Of a DNA stretch of 42,806 bases, positions 27,880-37,004 are shown piece after piece. This DNA is from an uncultured Planctomycetaceae bacterium (GTDB taxonomy: Bacteria; Planctomycetota; Planctomycetia; Planctomycetales; Planctomycetaceae). Every line of letters starts with the position of its first letter. The first letter of the stretch is position 1. The notes beneath the pieces were generated by a model. It was given only the letters and a program-made list of their open reading frames with translations. It did not search any database and was not told the origin of the DNA. The stretch lies in NCBI GenBank assembly GCA_903924405.1, contig CAIYBH010000177.1:1-42806 (forward strand), written 5' to 3'. The position numbers and the translations under genes are program-made.

Positions 27880-28128
27880 ACGCGCGGTCTATCAGATTGC
27901 CCTCCCGACAATTTGTGTGTGGTCCTGCTACGACGGGGGCAGCACGCATGGTTGCAGGATGACGAAGCCGTAAGAGGGCTGGGCATGATTCCGGCCGACG
28001 CCGGCAGCGATACTTCCGAAGCCGCGGTAAGCAACAGCGGACAAGCTCAACCGAGGTGGAACACGATTGCCCGCAGGTTGATTACCATTTCATTGCCCCA
28101 TGCCCCATGACCATTGTTCAGGCGTCCA

Positions 28129-28168
28129 TAAAAAAGAAACCCGAAGGCACCCTGGGCACCTTCGGGCT
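28129..28168 (-). terminator. Intrinsic terminator of the ammonium transporter gene
   Basis: Read on the minus strand, CCCGAAGG (28166-28159) pairs with CCTTCGGG (28147-28140) around an eleven-base loop that can partly pair. It is followed by TTTC and six T residues. It lies 34 bases after the Amt stop codon. Confidence 0.85.
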
Positions 28169-28201
28169 TGATGAAAGACTTTCCGCGTCTATCGAACTCG
28201 A

Positions 28202-29740
28202 TCAGACGTGGCCGGTGGACTGCATCACGAAGCCATGGTAAGCCTCGTTGCCATGTTCGCCACGGTCCAGACCTTCCAATTCTTCCGCTTCAGAAACGCG
28301 AATCCCGATCGTATATTTCAGGACCAGCCAGGTGACGCCAGAGACTACCAGCACATAGGCACCGACCATTCCAACCCCTACCAGCTGGGCAACCAACTGC
28401 TTTGTGCCGCCGCCGAAAAACAAACCGGCGTACGGCCCACCTGTGATGGGTGTGCCTGACAGGTCGGCTGTTGAGAACAGACCCACGCAAATGGTACCGA
28501 AGATTCCGTGCACCAGATGCACCGAGATCGCTCCTACCGGGTCATCAATTCGCAGACGGTCAAAGAACAGAACAGCAAGTACGACAGTCACACCGGAGAT
28601 AGCACCGATAATCGCTGAACACAGCGGGTTTGTGAAGTAGGCCGGAGCAGTGATTGCAACAAGCCCTGCCAGGCAGCCGTTGAGCGTCATGCCAATATCC
28701 GGCTTGCCGAGGAGCAACCATGATGCGGCAGTCGCTGTCATTGTTGCGAAGGCAGCAGCCATGTTGGTGTTCACGGCAGACAAAGCGGCGCCAGCACCAC
28801 CATCGGCAGCAATCGCCATCGTGCTGCCAGGATTGAAACCGAACCAGCCGAACCACAGTACAAGACAGCCAATGAAGGCCGCTGTCATGTTATGTCCTGG
28901 AATGGCGTTGATCTTTCCATCCTTCGAAAACTTTCCGATGCGTGGGCCAAGAATAATTGCTCCGGTCAAAGCAGCCCAGCCGCCGACAGAATGCACAACC
29001 GTGGATCCGGCGAAGTCCCAGAAGTTCCAGTTCGCTGCGAGGAAGCCAAAGCCCCAGATCCAGTGACCGGTCACCGGGTAAATTGCCACAGCCATGACGA
29101 AACAGAAAATGATAAAGGAGCCGTACTTAATTCGCTCCGCAACCGCTCCGGATACGATCGTTGCCGCTGTTGCCGCGAATACTGTCTGGAAGAAGAACTT
29201 GCACCACAGCGGGATCGTTGCCCATGCGATTGATGTGTATGCACCCTCGTAACCATTAGTAGCCTGAGCAGGACTGTTATCCGCTCCGCCAACCATGAAA
29301 CTTCCAGAGTTGCCGATGAACTTGCCGTCGCCATTGCCAAACATCAGGTCCCAGCCGATCAGCCAGAACCCAATCGAACAAATAGCAAACACCACAAAGT
29401 TCTTGGACAGGATGTTGACGCAGTTCTTGGCGCGACAAAACCCTGACTCAACGCAACCAAAGCCGAGATTCATGAAGAATACCAGCATCCCACAGACCAT
29501 GACCCAGATCGTATCGATGCCCACTGAGAGTTTCGCCATGACCTCGTCGGTCGTCGGTGGTACTGGAGCAGTCTCCGGCGCCACCTCCGTTGTTGCCGTC
29601 TCAGCCGAGGCCGCTGTGGCCTCCACGGCAGCGACCGGTTCCTGAGCGATCGCCTGCCCCGAGTGATACGTGAGCACACCGACTATCAGCATAAGTGCCG
29701 CAGCGGCGGTCCTGATGCTTGTTCGAAAACTGTCCAACAT
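28202..29740 (-). CDS. amt: Ammonium transporter (Amt family)
   Basis: A 512-residue channel protein of the Amt/Mep/Rh family. A signal peptide (first 33 residues) is followed by an Ala/Thr/Glu/Pro-rich linker to about residue 68, then eleven membrane segments. Family landmarks are FGCVESGFCRAKN in the first part, DFAGSTVVHSVGG in the middle (first pore His) and GHNMTAAFIGCLVLWFGWFG with VHGIFGTICVG later (second pore His). The C-terminal tail (GLDRGEHGNEAY) is the cytoplasmic segment used for GlnK docking. No PII gene lies next to it. GAGGAG lies nine bases before the ATG at 29740; an ATG at 29773 is the alternative. It has its own terminator and is monocistronic. Confidence 0.96.
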   Translation of the reverse strand: MLDSFRTSIRTAAAALMLIVGVLTYHSGQAIAQEPVAAVEATAASAETATTEVAPETAPVPPTTDEVMAKLSVGIDTIWVMVCGMLVFFMNLGFGCVESGFCRAKNCVNILSKNFVVFAICSIGFWLIGWDLMFGNGDGKFIGNSGSFMVGGADNSPAQATNGYEGAYTSIAWATIPLWCKFFFQTVFAATAATIVSGAVAERIKYGSFIIFCFVMAVAIYPVTGHWIWGFGFLAANWNFWDFAGSTVVHSVGGWAALTGAIILGPRIGKFSKDGKINAIPGHNMTAAFIGCLVLWFGWFGFNPGSTMAIAADGGAGAALSAVNTNMAAAFATMTATAASWLLLGKPDIGMTLNGCLAGLVAITAPAYFTNPLCSAIIGAISGVTVVLAVLFFDRLRIDDPVGAISVHLVHGIFGTICVGLFSTADLSGTPITGGPYAGLFFGGGTKQLVAQLVGVGMVGAYVLVVSGVTWLVLKYTIGIRVSEAEELEGLDRGEHGNEAYHGFVMQSTGHV

Positions 29741-30568
29741 CGCCTGAATCTCCTCGCTAGCTTCCGTTTTCATCTACCTGGTCAGACCGCAACACGCTCT
29801 CTGATCGAATACCCTGTTGAAGATTTGCGCAGGAAAGTGAGGTTTGCCGAAAACACAAACATCCACGATCGGCTCAACTCAGCAAACATCCTGACTTTCG
29901 TTCGCCACCCTGACTGCCACTTCAACGCTGATCCCATTAGTGCTGCGGAAAACTACTGACTGCTCGGAGTTGCAAACAACGTGCCCGAGTCTTCGATTCG
30001 CTTACCAATTGAGCCATAACCCGATACAAATCAACGCTTTACAAAAAACACTAAACATCCACTTTTCGATCCGAGCGATCTCCGGCCCTATTCATGCCCA
30101 TAATGCAGGCACCCATCCCGAGCATGTGCCGCGTTTGTGTGCAAACCAGTGCATTCGGACGTATTCCAACGATCCGTTGCGGCCGCGTGCTGGTCACCAA
30201 GCCGCTCTGATTTGTGCAAATTGCATCGAACAGAGGCAAAACTCGTTGTCACCAATTCCCGTCGAACACGGGAAAAAATGCGACGATGCGTGAAACAAAG
30301 GCGACGAAGCCTCACTGCGGCACTAAACGGGGCGTCGCCCCCCTGTTCCACGCTGCTTCTCTGGAAAAATACAGAACAGTGATGGCTTTTGCTCGGACAG
30401 GAGTTCAAGATGGAGAAAGTGTGCCCCAACAGCGGTCCTCCAGAAGACGAGGTGTGGGCAACGTAACGCGGAAGGCCGGCCGCGCTGTTCGGCTGCTCTC
30501 GCCCGGATTCTGGACGCGTCCCACCACTGAACTGTTGATTTGCAGAAACAGCCCCGAGGGCGGAATTC
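29741..30568. other. 828-base divergent gap without a recognised gene
   Basis: This gap lies between the Amt gene (minus) and the exported receiver-like protein gene (plus). I found no coding frame with a ribosome site and a plausible product, no sigma-54 type site that I would trust upstream of Amt, and no tRNA. It is long enough to hold a small RNA besides the two promoters. Confidence 0.45.
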
Positions 30569-32317
30569 ATGTCGAGTGACACAACCCGGAAATGGTTCAA
30601 AAACGATTGCCGCAGACTCTTTCAGGCCGGGCTATTGACTGGAATCGCAGTCACCTCGCTCACTGGTCAGCCTGTCGCTGCCCAGGACCTGTCGCAGCCC
30701 GGGGTTGCTGGGACGTTCCGACTGTTCCAGTTCGACCCGGCAACCCCCGAAGAACTTCTGCGTGGAATCCGGATCGCTCAGCAACTGGACCGCATCACTG
30801 AAGCCAGAACCTGGCTGCGGCAATTGTCCGAACGTGACCCGCAGTCTCCGGAGTTGGTCGCGTTGCGTCGTGAGGCTGGACTTGCCACTTTTGTGGGCTT
30901 CGCAACAGACCGCCGGCTGCAGCCGGAAGCCGGCACTCTTTTGACCACCATGCGTCTCGCACTTCCACAGTTGTCCTCAGCAGAGTTGACAGAGCGAGCC
31001 ACACGACTGGGAACTCCCGGGCGCACACGCGACGACGCAGTGCTGGACCTGCTGGCTGCGGGCGATGCGTCACTTCCGGTGCTGCTGGCAGTCCCTGCGA
31101 ATACCCCCGCGGGCGATGTTGCGGCAGACCTGCTGGAACAATGGTCCGTCGACTTCCGGGCTGGCTTGCTGGAGCTGCTGTCCGCCACAGATTCCGCGAA
31201 CCAGGTTCGAATCCTGAACCTGCTGGGACGCACGCGTCGTTCCGAATTGACGTTCCGCCTTTTGCGCTGGCAGCATGCTGGTGGATCGGCAGAAGTTCGC
31301 GAGGCTGCCGGTGTGGCCATTCAGCGTTTGCATGGAACAGCGCTGGCGAACACTGCGGATGAAGCCATAGAGATTCTGCTCATGCAGGCCGAAAAAGCAC
31401 TACACGCCGCGGGTCAGCGGCAGTCCTCTACAAAATTGTCGCCGGTCACGGTGACCGTCGATTCGCGTTTGTTCCCCGGTAATCTGCAGCAGGCGGTCTC
31501 CCTGATCTCGGATGCACTTGCGATCAATCCTGAGCACACTGCCGGTCTACTGCTGCAGTTCGTCGCAACCGCCGCCGCTGTGCCTCCTGAACTCAGTAAA
31601 GACCCGTCTGTGACTGCAGACAAATCTGACGAGATGCTGCTTGCAGCACTCGCAAAATCGCTGGACCTCGAACAGGGTGCAGCCGCGGTTGAGTGCCTGA
31701 AGGAACTTTCGAGGCGATCCCTCTCCAACTCTCAGGCATCGACACCTGAAGAAGTCCTGGGCAGGGCTGTGGAAAGTGCCGATGCGCGAGTGCGAATTCT
31801 GGCATCCACTGTGATCCGGGCCCGAGGCCTGAATCCTCCCGGTGCTCGGACTGGAGTTTTGCGAACGCTGGCGGCTGCGAAAGCGGGCGCACTCAAACCG
31901 GAAGCTGTCGTGATCGCACCGGACTCTGAACTGGCGTTGACGCTGCGACAACTGCTGGAGGATCAGCAGTTTGCCGTGACGACAGCTCGCACTGGCCCAC
32001 AGGGGTTTGAAGCAGCTGCCGCACAAATGAACTGCGAACTGGTCTTTCTGTCGATGTATCCGTCGCGCTGGCCGGCTTCTGCCACCATCGCTAACCTGCG
32101 AGCGGACTGCCGCACACGACTCACGCCGATCGTGCTTGTCGGTCCCGAGGCAAAGCGAGCTGAGGCAGAAGCACTGAGTGCGGTGCATGCGGGCGTGGAG
32201 TTCCTTGCAGAGCCGCTTGGAACTCTGACCTTCCCGTCTCAGTTTCAGGCGTTGTCGATCCCGGCACCACTGCTGAACACCGCGGATCGTGAGGCACTGC
32301 AGACTGCGGCTGAATAG
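30569..32317 (+). CDS. Exported protein with degenerate receiver-like C-terminus
   Basis: A 582-residue protein with a signal peptide (charged start, then GLLTGIAVTSLTGQPVAAQ). The middle (about 50-440) is helical, with TPR/HEAT-like stretches rich in Ala and Leu. The last 130 residues have the alternating pattern of a response-regulator receiver domain: AVVIAPDS, ELVFLSMYPSRW, TPIVLVGPE and VEFLAEPLG. The phosphoacceptor Asp is Ser (about 495), the acidic pair is partly lost, and the Lys is replaced by Glu, so phosphorylation is not expected. A receiver fold in an exported protein is odd. The ATG is preceded by GAGGGCGGA. Function unknown; a structural or binding role in the periplasm is the best guess. 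Confidence 0.82.
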   Translation: MSSDTTRKWFKNDCRRLFQAGLLTGIAVTSLTGQPVAAQDLSQPGVAGTFRLFQFDPATPEELLRGIRIAQQLDRITEARTWLRQLSERDPQSPELVALRREAGLATFVGFATDRRLQPEAGTLLTTMRLALPQLSSAELTERATRLGTPGRTRDDAVLDLLAAGDASLPVLLAVPANTPAGDVAADLLEQWSVDFRAGLLELLSATDSANQVRILNLLGRTRRSELTFRLLRWQHAGGSAEVREAAGVAIQRLHGTALANTADEAIEILLMQAEKALHAAGQRQSSTKLSPVTVTVDSRLFPGNLQQAVSLISDALAINPEHTAGLLLQFVATAAAVPPELSKDPSVTADKSDEMLLAALAKSLDLEQGAAAVECLKELSRRSLSNSQASTPEEVLGRAVESADARVRILASTVIRARGLNPPGARTGVLRTLAAAKAGALKPEAVVIAPDSELALTLRQLLEDQQFAVTTARTGPQGFEAAAAQMNCELVFLSMYPSRWPASATIANLRADCRTRLTPIVLVGPEAKRAEAEALSAVHAGVEFLAEPLGTLTFPSQFQALSIPAPLLNTADREALQTAAE

Positions 32318-32351
32318 GCGGACGATCCTCTCTGAATCGACACTTGAATAC

Positions 32352-33308
32352 TCAGCGGGTGCGCCACAGGCATTCCTCCGGGATACCCAGGCGGTCGACG
32401 GCCTCCGAGATCTCACTGCGGAATCGCTTCGCATCAACAGGATATCCCTGCGTTGGCTTCAGATCCGGAACCTGAAGCTGCCACCAGCGATTGAACTGGC
32501 GCATCAGAACTTCCCGGAAATACTTGGCTGTCATCGAGGCAAGGGCGACGGGAAGCAGTGACTCCGCTTTCGTTCGAAAACAGAATTCCAGATTGTCCAT
32601 CCGATACCGTGATCGTTCCCGGGATTCCTCAAGGCGAAAGACAAAACGATCATCGAACTGAGTTGCAATGACCTCGTCGTATCGATTTCTCCCGCCATGC
32701 TTGTCACAGAATACAGAAGTCGGCAGACCAGGAAACTGATCGCAGAGCCCGCGCACCAACTGCAGTGTGGCCGTCGAGAGTACGCTGCCTTTTGAATCCG
32801 TCTCTGCCACGAGTGCGTTGAACTCTGACGGGAAAAGAATTCGAGCACGGACTCCCACCAGTGTGACGGCACTCTGAGACATGGCCAGTCTGAGCTGTTC
32901 GGTCCATTCAGTGACATGATCCCGACAGGAATCGATCGGCAACGGCTGGAGCTCACCCTGGTTCCAGGGCTCTGCAAGAAATCGCATCTGAAAATCATCG
33001 GCACACACAGAGGCTGCCAGTGCATCGATCCGGCCATGTCCGCCCCCCAGCGACTGCAGAAAGGCCAGCACCGGAACCTCCAGCGACTCCAGCCCATCAC
33101 CAGCCGAATAGACGGCTTTGGAGTCCGCTACGTACAGGCGTCGATCATCGGAGCGGTACTGATTGGTCAGGACACCTGCGAGGGACTGCCAGAGCTCATT
33201 GGGATTGAGCTCTTCCGGAAGGCTCCATGCGGTCGCCACCACCACCAGCGGTCCGAGGTTAGGACCGTAGCCAGCCTCGTCAGTTCCTATCAGTAGTCGA
33301 TTCGCCAT
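32352..33308 (-). CDS. RNase H2/H3-like ribonuclease
   Basis: A 318-residue protein of the type 2 RNase H fold, which cuts RNA in RNA/DNA hybrids. The active-site strand is GTDEAGYGPNLGPLVV (D10, E11), DSK follows at 62-64, the third acidic residue is D202 in CDKHGG, and the fourth is E266 in AKYFRE. In RNase HII the first motif is DEAGRG and the fourth residue is Asp; here Arg is Tyr and Asp is Glu, closer to RNase HIII. Length is beyond HII (about 200), but no HIII-type N-terminal TBP-like domain is present because the catalytic motif starts at residue 8; the extra length is internal. It is the last gene of a minus-strand cluster, 54 bases after the toroid/DUF4159 gene. Confidence 0.88.
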   Translation of the reverse strand: MANRLLIGTDEAGYGPNLGPLVVVATAWSLPEELNPNELWQSLAGVLTNQYRSDDRRLYVADSKAVYSAGDGLESLEVPVLAFLQSLGGGHGRIDALAASVCADDFQMRFLAEPWNQGELQPLPIDSCRDHVTEWTEQLRLAMSQSAVTLVGVRARILFPSEFNALVAETDSKGSVLSTATLQLVRGLCDQFPGLPTSVFCDKHGGRNRYDEVIATQFDDRFVFRLEESRERSRYRMDNLEFCFRTKAESLLPVALASMTAKYFREVLMRQFNRWWQLQVPDLKPTQGYPVDAKRFRSEISEAVDRLGIPEECLWRTR

Positions 33309-33362
33309 AGGGGGATCAGCCTTGTCACCTGCCTGCCGGATGCAGGGAATTCTTCACGTGGA

Positions 33363-35813
33363 TCAGGGTGCTGCCGCAGGGCGGTTGAGCAGCGGGGACC
33401 AGCTGATGTCCTGCAGCATGGCATACAGCACAACATTCACAGCCAGTTTCGCGGCATCCGCTTCCACGTATCCATCGCAGGAGAGCGAGGCCTGATGTTC
33501 GAGCGCGCAACTGAGATCGTAACGGCTGTAGATCACCACATATCTGCCATCAATCTCGATCCCCTCCAGCAGTGGAGGCCCTTTTTCGGTTCTCATCGTC
33601 AGTGCGGCATTCTGTTCTCCGGGGACCAGTCTGCGGCGTGTGACTTCGCGAATTTCATGACCGGTAGTGGCAGAGTAGAGTTCATGATCCGCAGGGATCT
33701 GTTTCAGCTCCTGCTCTGGAAACAGTTGTCGGATCAGGTCTCGGAAACTGCGATCGAACTGAGTGGCACCACAGCAGGCATCAGCAAACAAGACGCCCCC
33801 ACGCTGAAGATACTCCCGAATGGCCTCCTGCTGCTGTGACGGCATCTGAAAGCGGTAACGACCATGCATACAAACGAGGGGAAAGCGAGTCATTTCTTCC
33901 AGTGTTGCAGGGATCGCTTCGACCCGAGTGGACGCGGAGACACCGACCGTTTCGTTGAGTGCCTGCAGCAGATTGCGGACGGCGCGCGGGGCAGTGTCCC
34001 AACCGCCACTGTGACGCAGCCTCGCGATCTGCAGCAGTCCGCGTTCGATGCGTTCCTCACGGTCCGTGCGCGTCGCGGCAGATTCGCTGAGCTTTTCCGG
34101 AGGTTCACGTCCGGTCGCATAAGCGACCACGTTGACACCAATTCGCGTAGCGCGGAGGATTCGCTGAGACAAATCCTGATTTCGTTCGGGCGGTTCATGA
34201 CGCATCCATTTCTGCCAGAGGCAGCCGAGATCGTCCGGCGAATAGATGATCGAGGTACGACAACCAAAGTCCACTCCCCACAATTCAATTCCGTCCGCAT
34301 TCAGCAGATACTCACTGCGAAACACCGGGTGATCACCCTGCAGTTTCTGGAGCGACGCTTCGCCTTCCGGAAACATGCGTTTGCAAATGTCACGGAATCC
34401 CTGATCGAAACCCTTGCCATCGCAGTTCCCGCAGGCAAACAGGAATCCCCCGTTATCCACATACCCCCGTAACCAGGCGATCTGCTGATCCGTCAGTGAG
34501 GGGGCTTCGTAGCCGGAGAGGAACAGGATCGGGGCCTGATTCAGCTCTTCAATGGCGGTCTCCTGCCGCAGTCGACTCAGTGTGACGACCTGACTTGTCA
34601 GACGTGGTGGCCACTGCGGAAGCGTATCGATCATTTCGACCAGGCTGACGACATCCCACGGATGTCTGTTCCATTCACCAGAGTCGCGGGATTCGCCATC
34701 CGGGGACGTGAAATCCAGCTTATTGATGACCACTCGTGAGAGGCCTTTGGACAGAAACATCAGGGCCATGGAGGTATTGAGGACGGGATCACGGTCTGCC
34801 GCCCCCGGCGATATCCAGTTTCCTCCCGGCAACTGCATGTCGACCAACTGCTTCGCCCCCAGACGATACCAGTCGTACCGTCCGAAAAATCGCATGTTGC
34901 TCAGTCGCCCCGCACGCTCCAGACCGTAGAGGTAATAGTAATACCAATCGCCGTGTCCTGGATTTGTAGCGACGGAAAAGTTCTCGGCCATCCAGCGACG
35001 CCCGTTCTGCAGGGCCGTATCCGGGACGGGCAGGGCACAGCAGTCCGGACGCCCCTGAGCATCCACATCCCGATCATCCTGCAGCATGCGGGATGTGATC
35101 GCGACGGTCGAGAGCCCCGCCACGGTCATGCTGCCGCGAGGATTTCTGTCGTTCAGATTGTAGGCCCAGCCACCATTCGGGAGCTGATCGTTCAGCCAGC
35201 GGTCGTGAACTCGCTGCCATGTCTCACGTGACACCTTCGCTCCGGCAAACACAGCTTCCCGCAGCGCAAGCACTGCATACTGACCGTTACTGGCGTCACC
35301 ACCGCCGCCACCGCCATTCTGATTGATGGAATAGCCCCAGTAGCCAACGGCCGGCCCCTGTTTTTCCTGACTGGCTTCAATCAACTGAGCCAGCAACTGG
35401 ATGCGAGGCAGATCACGTTCGTGCTGCTCGGCTGCGCACAGCGCCATGATCGCCAGTGATGTCTCGTAGATGCCAGCCGTCCCCTGCACACCTTCAACGG
35501 TCAGGCTGCGAAGAAAATTCAAGCCCCGCTGTATCTCCGGGGATTCCACCGGCACATCACAATTGATCTGAGCGAGAATAGCCAGCGAGGTCACTCCGAC
35601 GCGGAAATCCAGCAGTCTCCCGTTGCCCTGCCAGGATCCGTCCTCGTTCTGCTCACCACGCAGGTAAGCACAACCATTTTCCATGGCACGTTTCACGGCA
35701 TCGCGCAAGGCCACATCGTCCATCAGATTTCCACGAGCCTGTGCCCGGGCTTCGGAAATCCAGACACACCAGAACAGCGGCAACAGAACCAGAAGCCGGT
35801 ATTTGCAACGCAT
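33363..35813 (-). CDS. Exported toroid/DUF4159 protein
   Basis: An exported protein of about 816 residues. After a signal peptide, residues of about 35-400 form an alpha/alpha-toroid of the prenyltransferase, squalene-cyclase and complement-like type, with repeats such as GCAYLRGEQNEDGSWQG, LNFLRSL and GGNWISPG. Two DUF4159 domains follow: ILFLSGYEAPSLTDQQI with RGYVDNGGFLF near 430, and LVCMHGRYRF with REYLQRGGVLFADACCG near 665. Combined toroid/DUF4159 proteins are frequent in Planctomycetes; their function is unknown, and a substrate-binding or enzymatic role in the periplasm is possible. The ATG at 35813 lies one base after the cysteine desulfurase stop (TGACATG). An ATG at 35825, overlapping that gene, is the alternative. 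Confidence 0.85.
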   Translation of the reverse strand: MRCKYRLLVLLPLFWCVWISEARAQARGNLMDDVALRDAVKRAMENGCAYLRGEQNEDGSWQGNGRLLDFRVGVTSLAILAQINCDVPVESPEIQRGLNFLRSLTVEGVQGTAGIYETSLAIMALCAAEQHERDLPRIQLLAQLIEASQEKQGPAVGYWGYSINQNGGGGGGDASNGQYAVLALREAVFAGAKVSRETWQRVHDRWLNDQLPNGGWAYNLNDRNPRGSMTVAGLSTVAITSRMLQDDRDVDAQGRPDCCALPVPDTALQNGRRWMAENFSVATNPGHGDWYYYYLYGLERAGRLSNMRFFGRYDWYRLGAKQLVDMQLPGGNWISPGAADRDPVLNTSMALMFLSKGLSRVVINKLDFTSPDGESRDSGEWNRHPWDVVSLVEMIDTLPQWPPRLTSQVVTLSRLRQETAIEELNQAPILFLSGYEAPSLTDQQIAWLRGYVDNGGFLFACGNCDGKGFDQGFRDICKRMFPEGEASLQKLQGDHPVFRSEYLLNADGIELWGVDFGCRTSIIYSPDDLGCLWQKWMRHEPPERNQDLSQRILRATRIGVNVVAYATGREPPEKLSESAATRTDREERIERGLLQIARLRHSGGWDTAPRAVRNLLQALNETVGVSASTRVEAIPATLEEMTRFPLVCMHGRYRFQMPSQQQEAIREYLQRGGVLFADACCGATQFDRSFRDLIRQLFPEQELKQIPADHELYSATTGHEIREVTRRRLVPGEQNAALTMRTEKGPPLLEGIEIDGRYVVIYSRYDLSCALEHQASLSCDGYVEADAAKLAVNVVLYAMLQDISWSPLLNRPAAAP

Positions 35814-35814
35814 G

Positions 35815-36963
35815 TCAGAGAGCATCCTTTTTCCGCAGTTTCTGCACGAGCTGGCTGATTCGATCGATAGCGGCTTGTATGTCTTCCATGGTGTTCAGAT
35901 GGCTCAGTGAAAACCGCAGAGACGAACGACAAACGTCCGGCGGCACTCCCATCGCCAGTAGTGATGGAGCTGGTTCAACAGCACCACTGGCACATGTACT
36001 ACCTGCCGAGCAGGCAATTCCCGCGAGATGCAGACTGACCAGCAGTGCTTCACCGGGAACACCGGGAAAGGCAATGCTGAGCGTGTTCGGCAGCCTTGGC
36101 GAGTGCTCGCCATGAATCATCACGGGCGCGCACCGAACCCGCAAGCCCTGTTCCAGGTGGTCGCGCATCTCGCGTACGCGTTGCTGACGCTCTGACTGCT
36201 CTGCCTGCCAAAGGACGAGGGCTTTGGCCATGCCGGCAATCAACGGGACTGGCTCAGTCCCCGCGCGGCGCCCCGACTCCTGATGACCACCATGCAGCAG
36301 GGATGGCATCCGTAACCCCCGACGCACCAGCAGACCTCCCACTCCACGCGGACCGTGAAACTTGTGCGCCGCAAACGCCAGGGCGGTTGCCTGACTCTGC
36401 CGAAAACTCACGGGGATTTTTCCGACGGCCTGCACGCCATCCAGCAGCATTGGAACTCCATGAAGGCGACACTGCTCCGCCAGCACGGCGGTGTCCTGAA
36501 TCACACCCGTTTCGTTGTGGGCAAGAATCACACAGGCTAATCGCGTTTCAGCCCACGGCAGCGCGACCACATCTGACCGGGAAAGCTGCCCGTTCGAATC
36601 GACAGGAATGGACACGCTGGACCAGCCATCCAGTGCGGCATGGCGGCACGCCTCTTTGACCGCGAGGTGCTCGCCGTCCGTCAGGGCAACAAGACCACGG
36701 CGTCCCCGCGTCAGTCCATAGACCGCCGTGTTGATGGCTTCGGTCCCGCCGCTTGTAAAAACCAGTTCTTCCGGGTCAGCATCCAGAATGGCACAGATGG
36801 CTTCGCGACTGTCTTCAAGCACGGTTCGCGCGAGTCGACCATACCCATGTGCGCTGCCGGGATTGGCGAAGGCCGTTGTCCAGCACTCCTGCATCACCGC
36901 CAGCACACGCGGGTCAATTGCTGTTGTCGCGTTGTTGTCCAGATACACGGGACCGGTTGTCAT
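35815..36963 (-). CDS. Cysteine desulfurase (NifS/IscS family)
   Basis: A 382-residue PLP enzyme of aminotransferase class V that removes sulfur from cysteine for Fe-S clusters and thio-cofactors. The start YLDNNATT, then GGTEAINTA, AHNETG, the PLP lysine in AAHKFHGPRGVG and the catalytic cysteine in STCASG are all present, so it should be active. The sequence is of the NifS/IscS (group I) type. No iscU, iscA or sufU gene is next to it, so the scaffold must be elsewhere. It lies 41 bases after the PH-domain gene and is probably co-transcribed with it. GGAAATC precedes the ATG at a short distance. Confidence 0.94.
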   Translation of the reverse strand: MTTGPVYLDNNATTAIDPRVLAVMQECWTTAFANPGSAHGYGRLARTVLEDSREAICAILDADPEELVFTSGGTEAINTAVYGLTRGRRGLVALTDGEHLAVKEACRHAALDGWSSVSIPVDSNGQLSRSDVVALPWAETRLACVILAHNETGVIQDTAVLAEQCRLHGVPMLLDGVQAVGKIPVSFRQSQATALAFAAHKFHGPRGVGGLLVRRGLRMPSLLHGGHQESGRRAGTEPVPLIAGMAKALVLWQAEQSERQQRVREMRDHLEQGLRVRCAPVMIHGEHSPRLPNTLSIAFPGVPGEALLVSLHLAGIACSAGSTCASGAVEPAPSLLAMGVPPDVCRSSLRFSLSHLNTMEDIQAAIDRISQLVQKLRKKDAL

Positions 36964-37004
36964 GATTTCCAGTCCAGCGGGAACAAGACGAGGAACACGT
37001 TCGG

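Noticed and set aside
29985..30025. tRNA-like stretch on the minus strand (GGCTCAATTGGTAAGCG)
   Set aside because: It resembles a D-arm, but no anticodon stem, no TTCGA arm and no matching acceptor stem are present.
30088..30600. 170-codon minus-strand frame overlapping the start of the exported receiver-like protein
   Set aside because: Composition is that of random translation, with no ribosome site, and it overlaps a well supported start.
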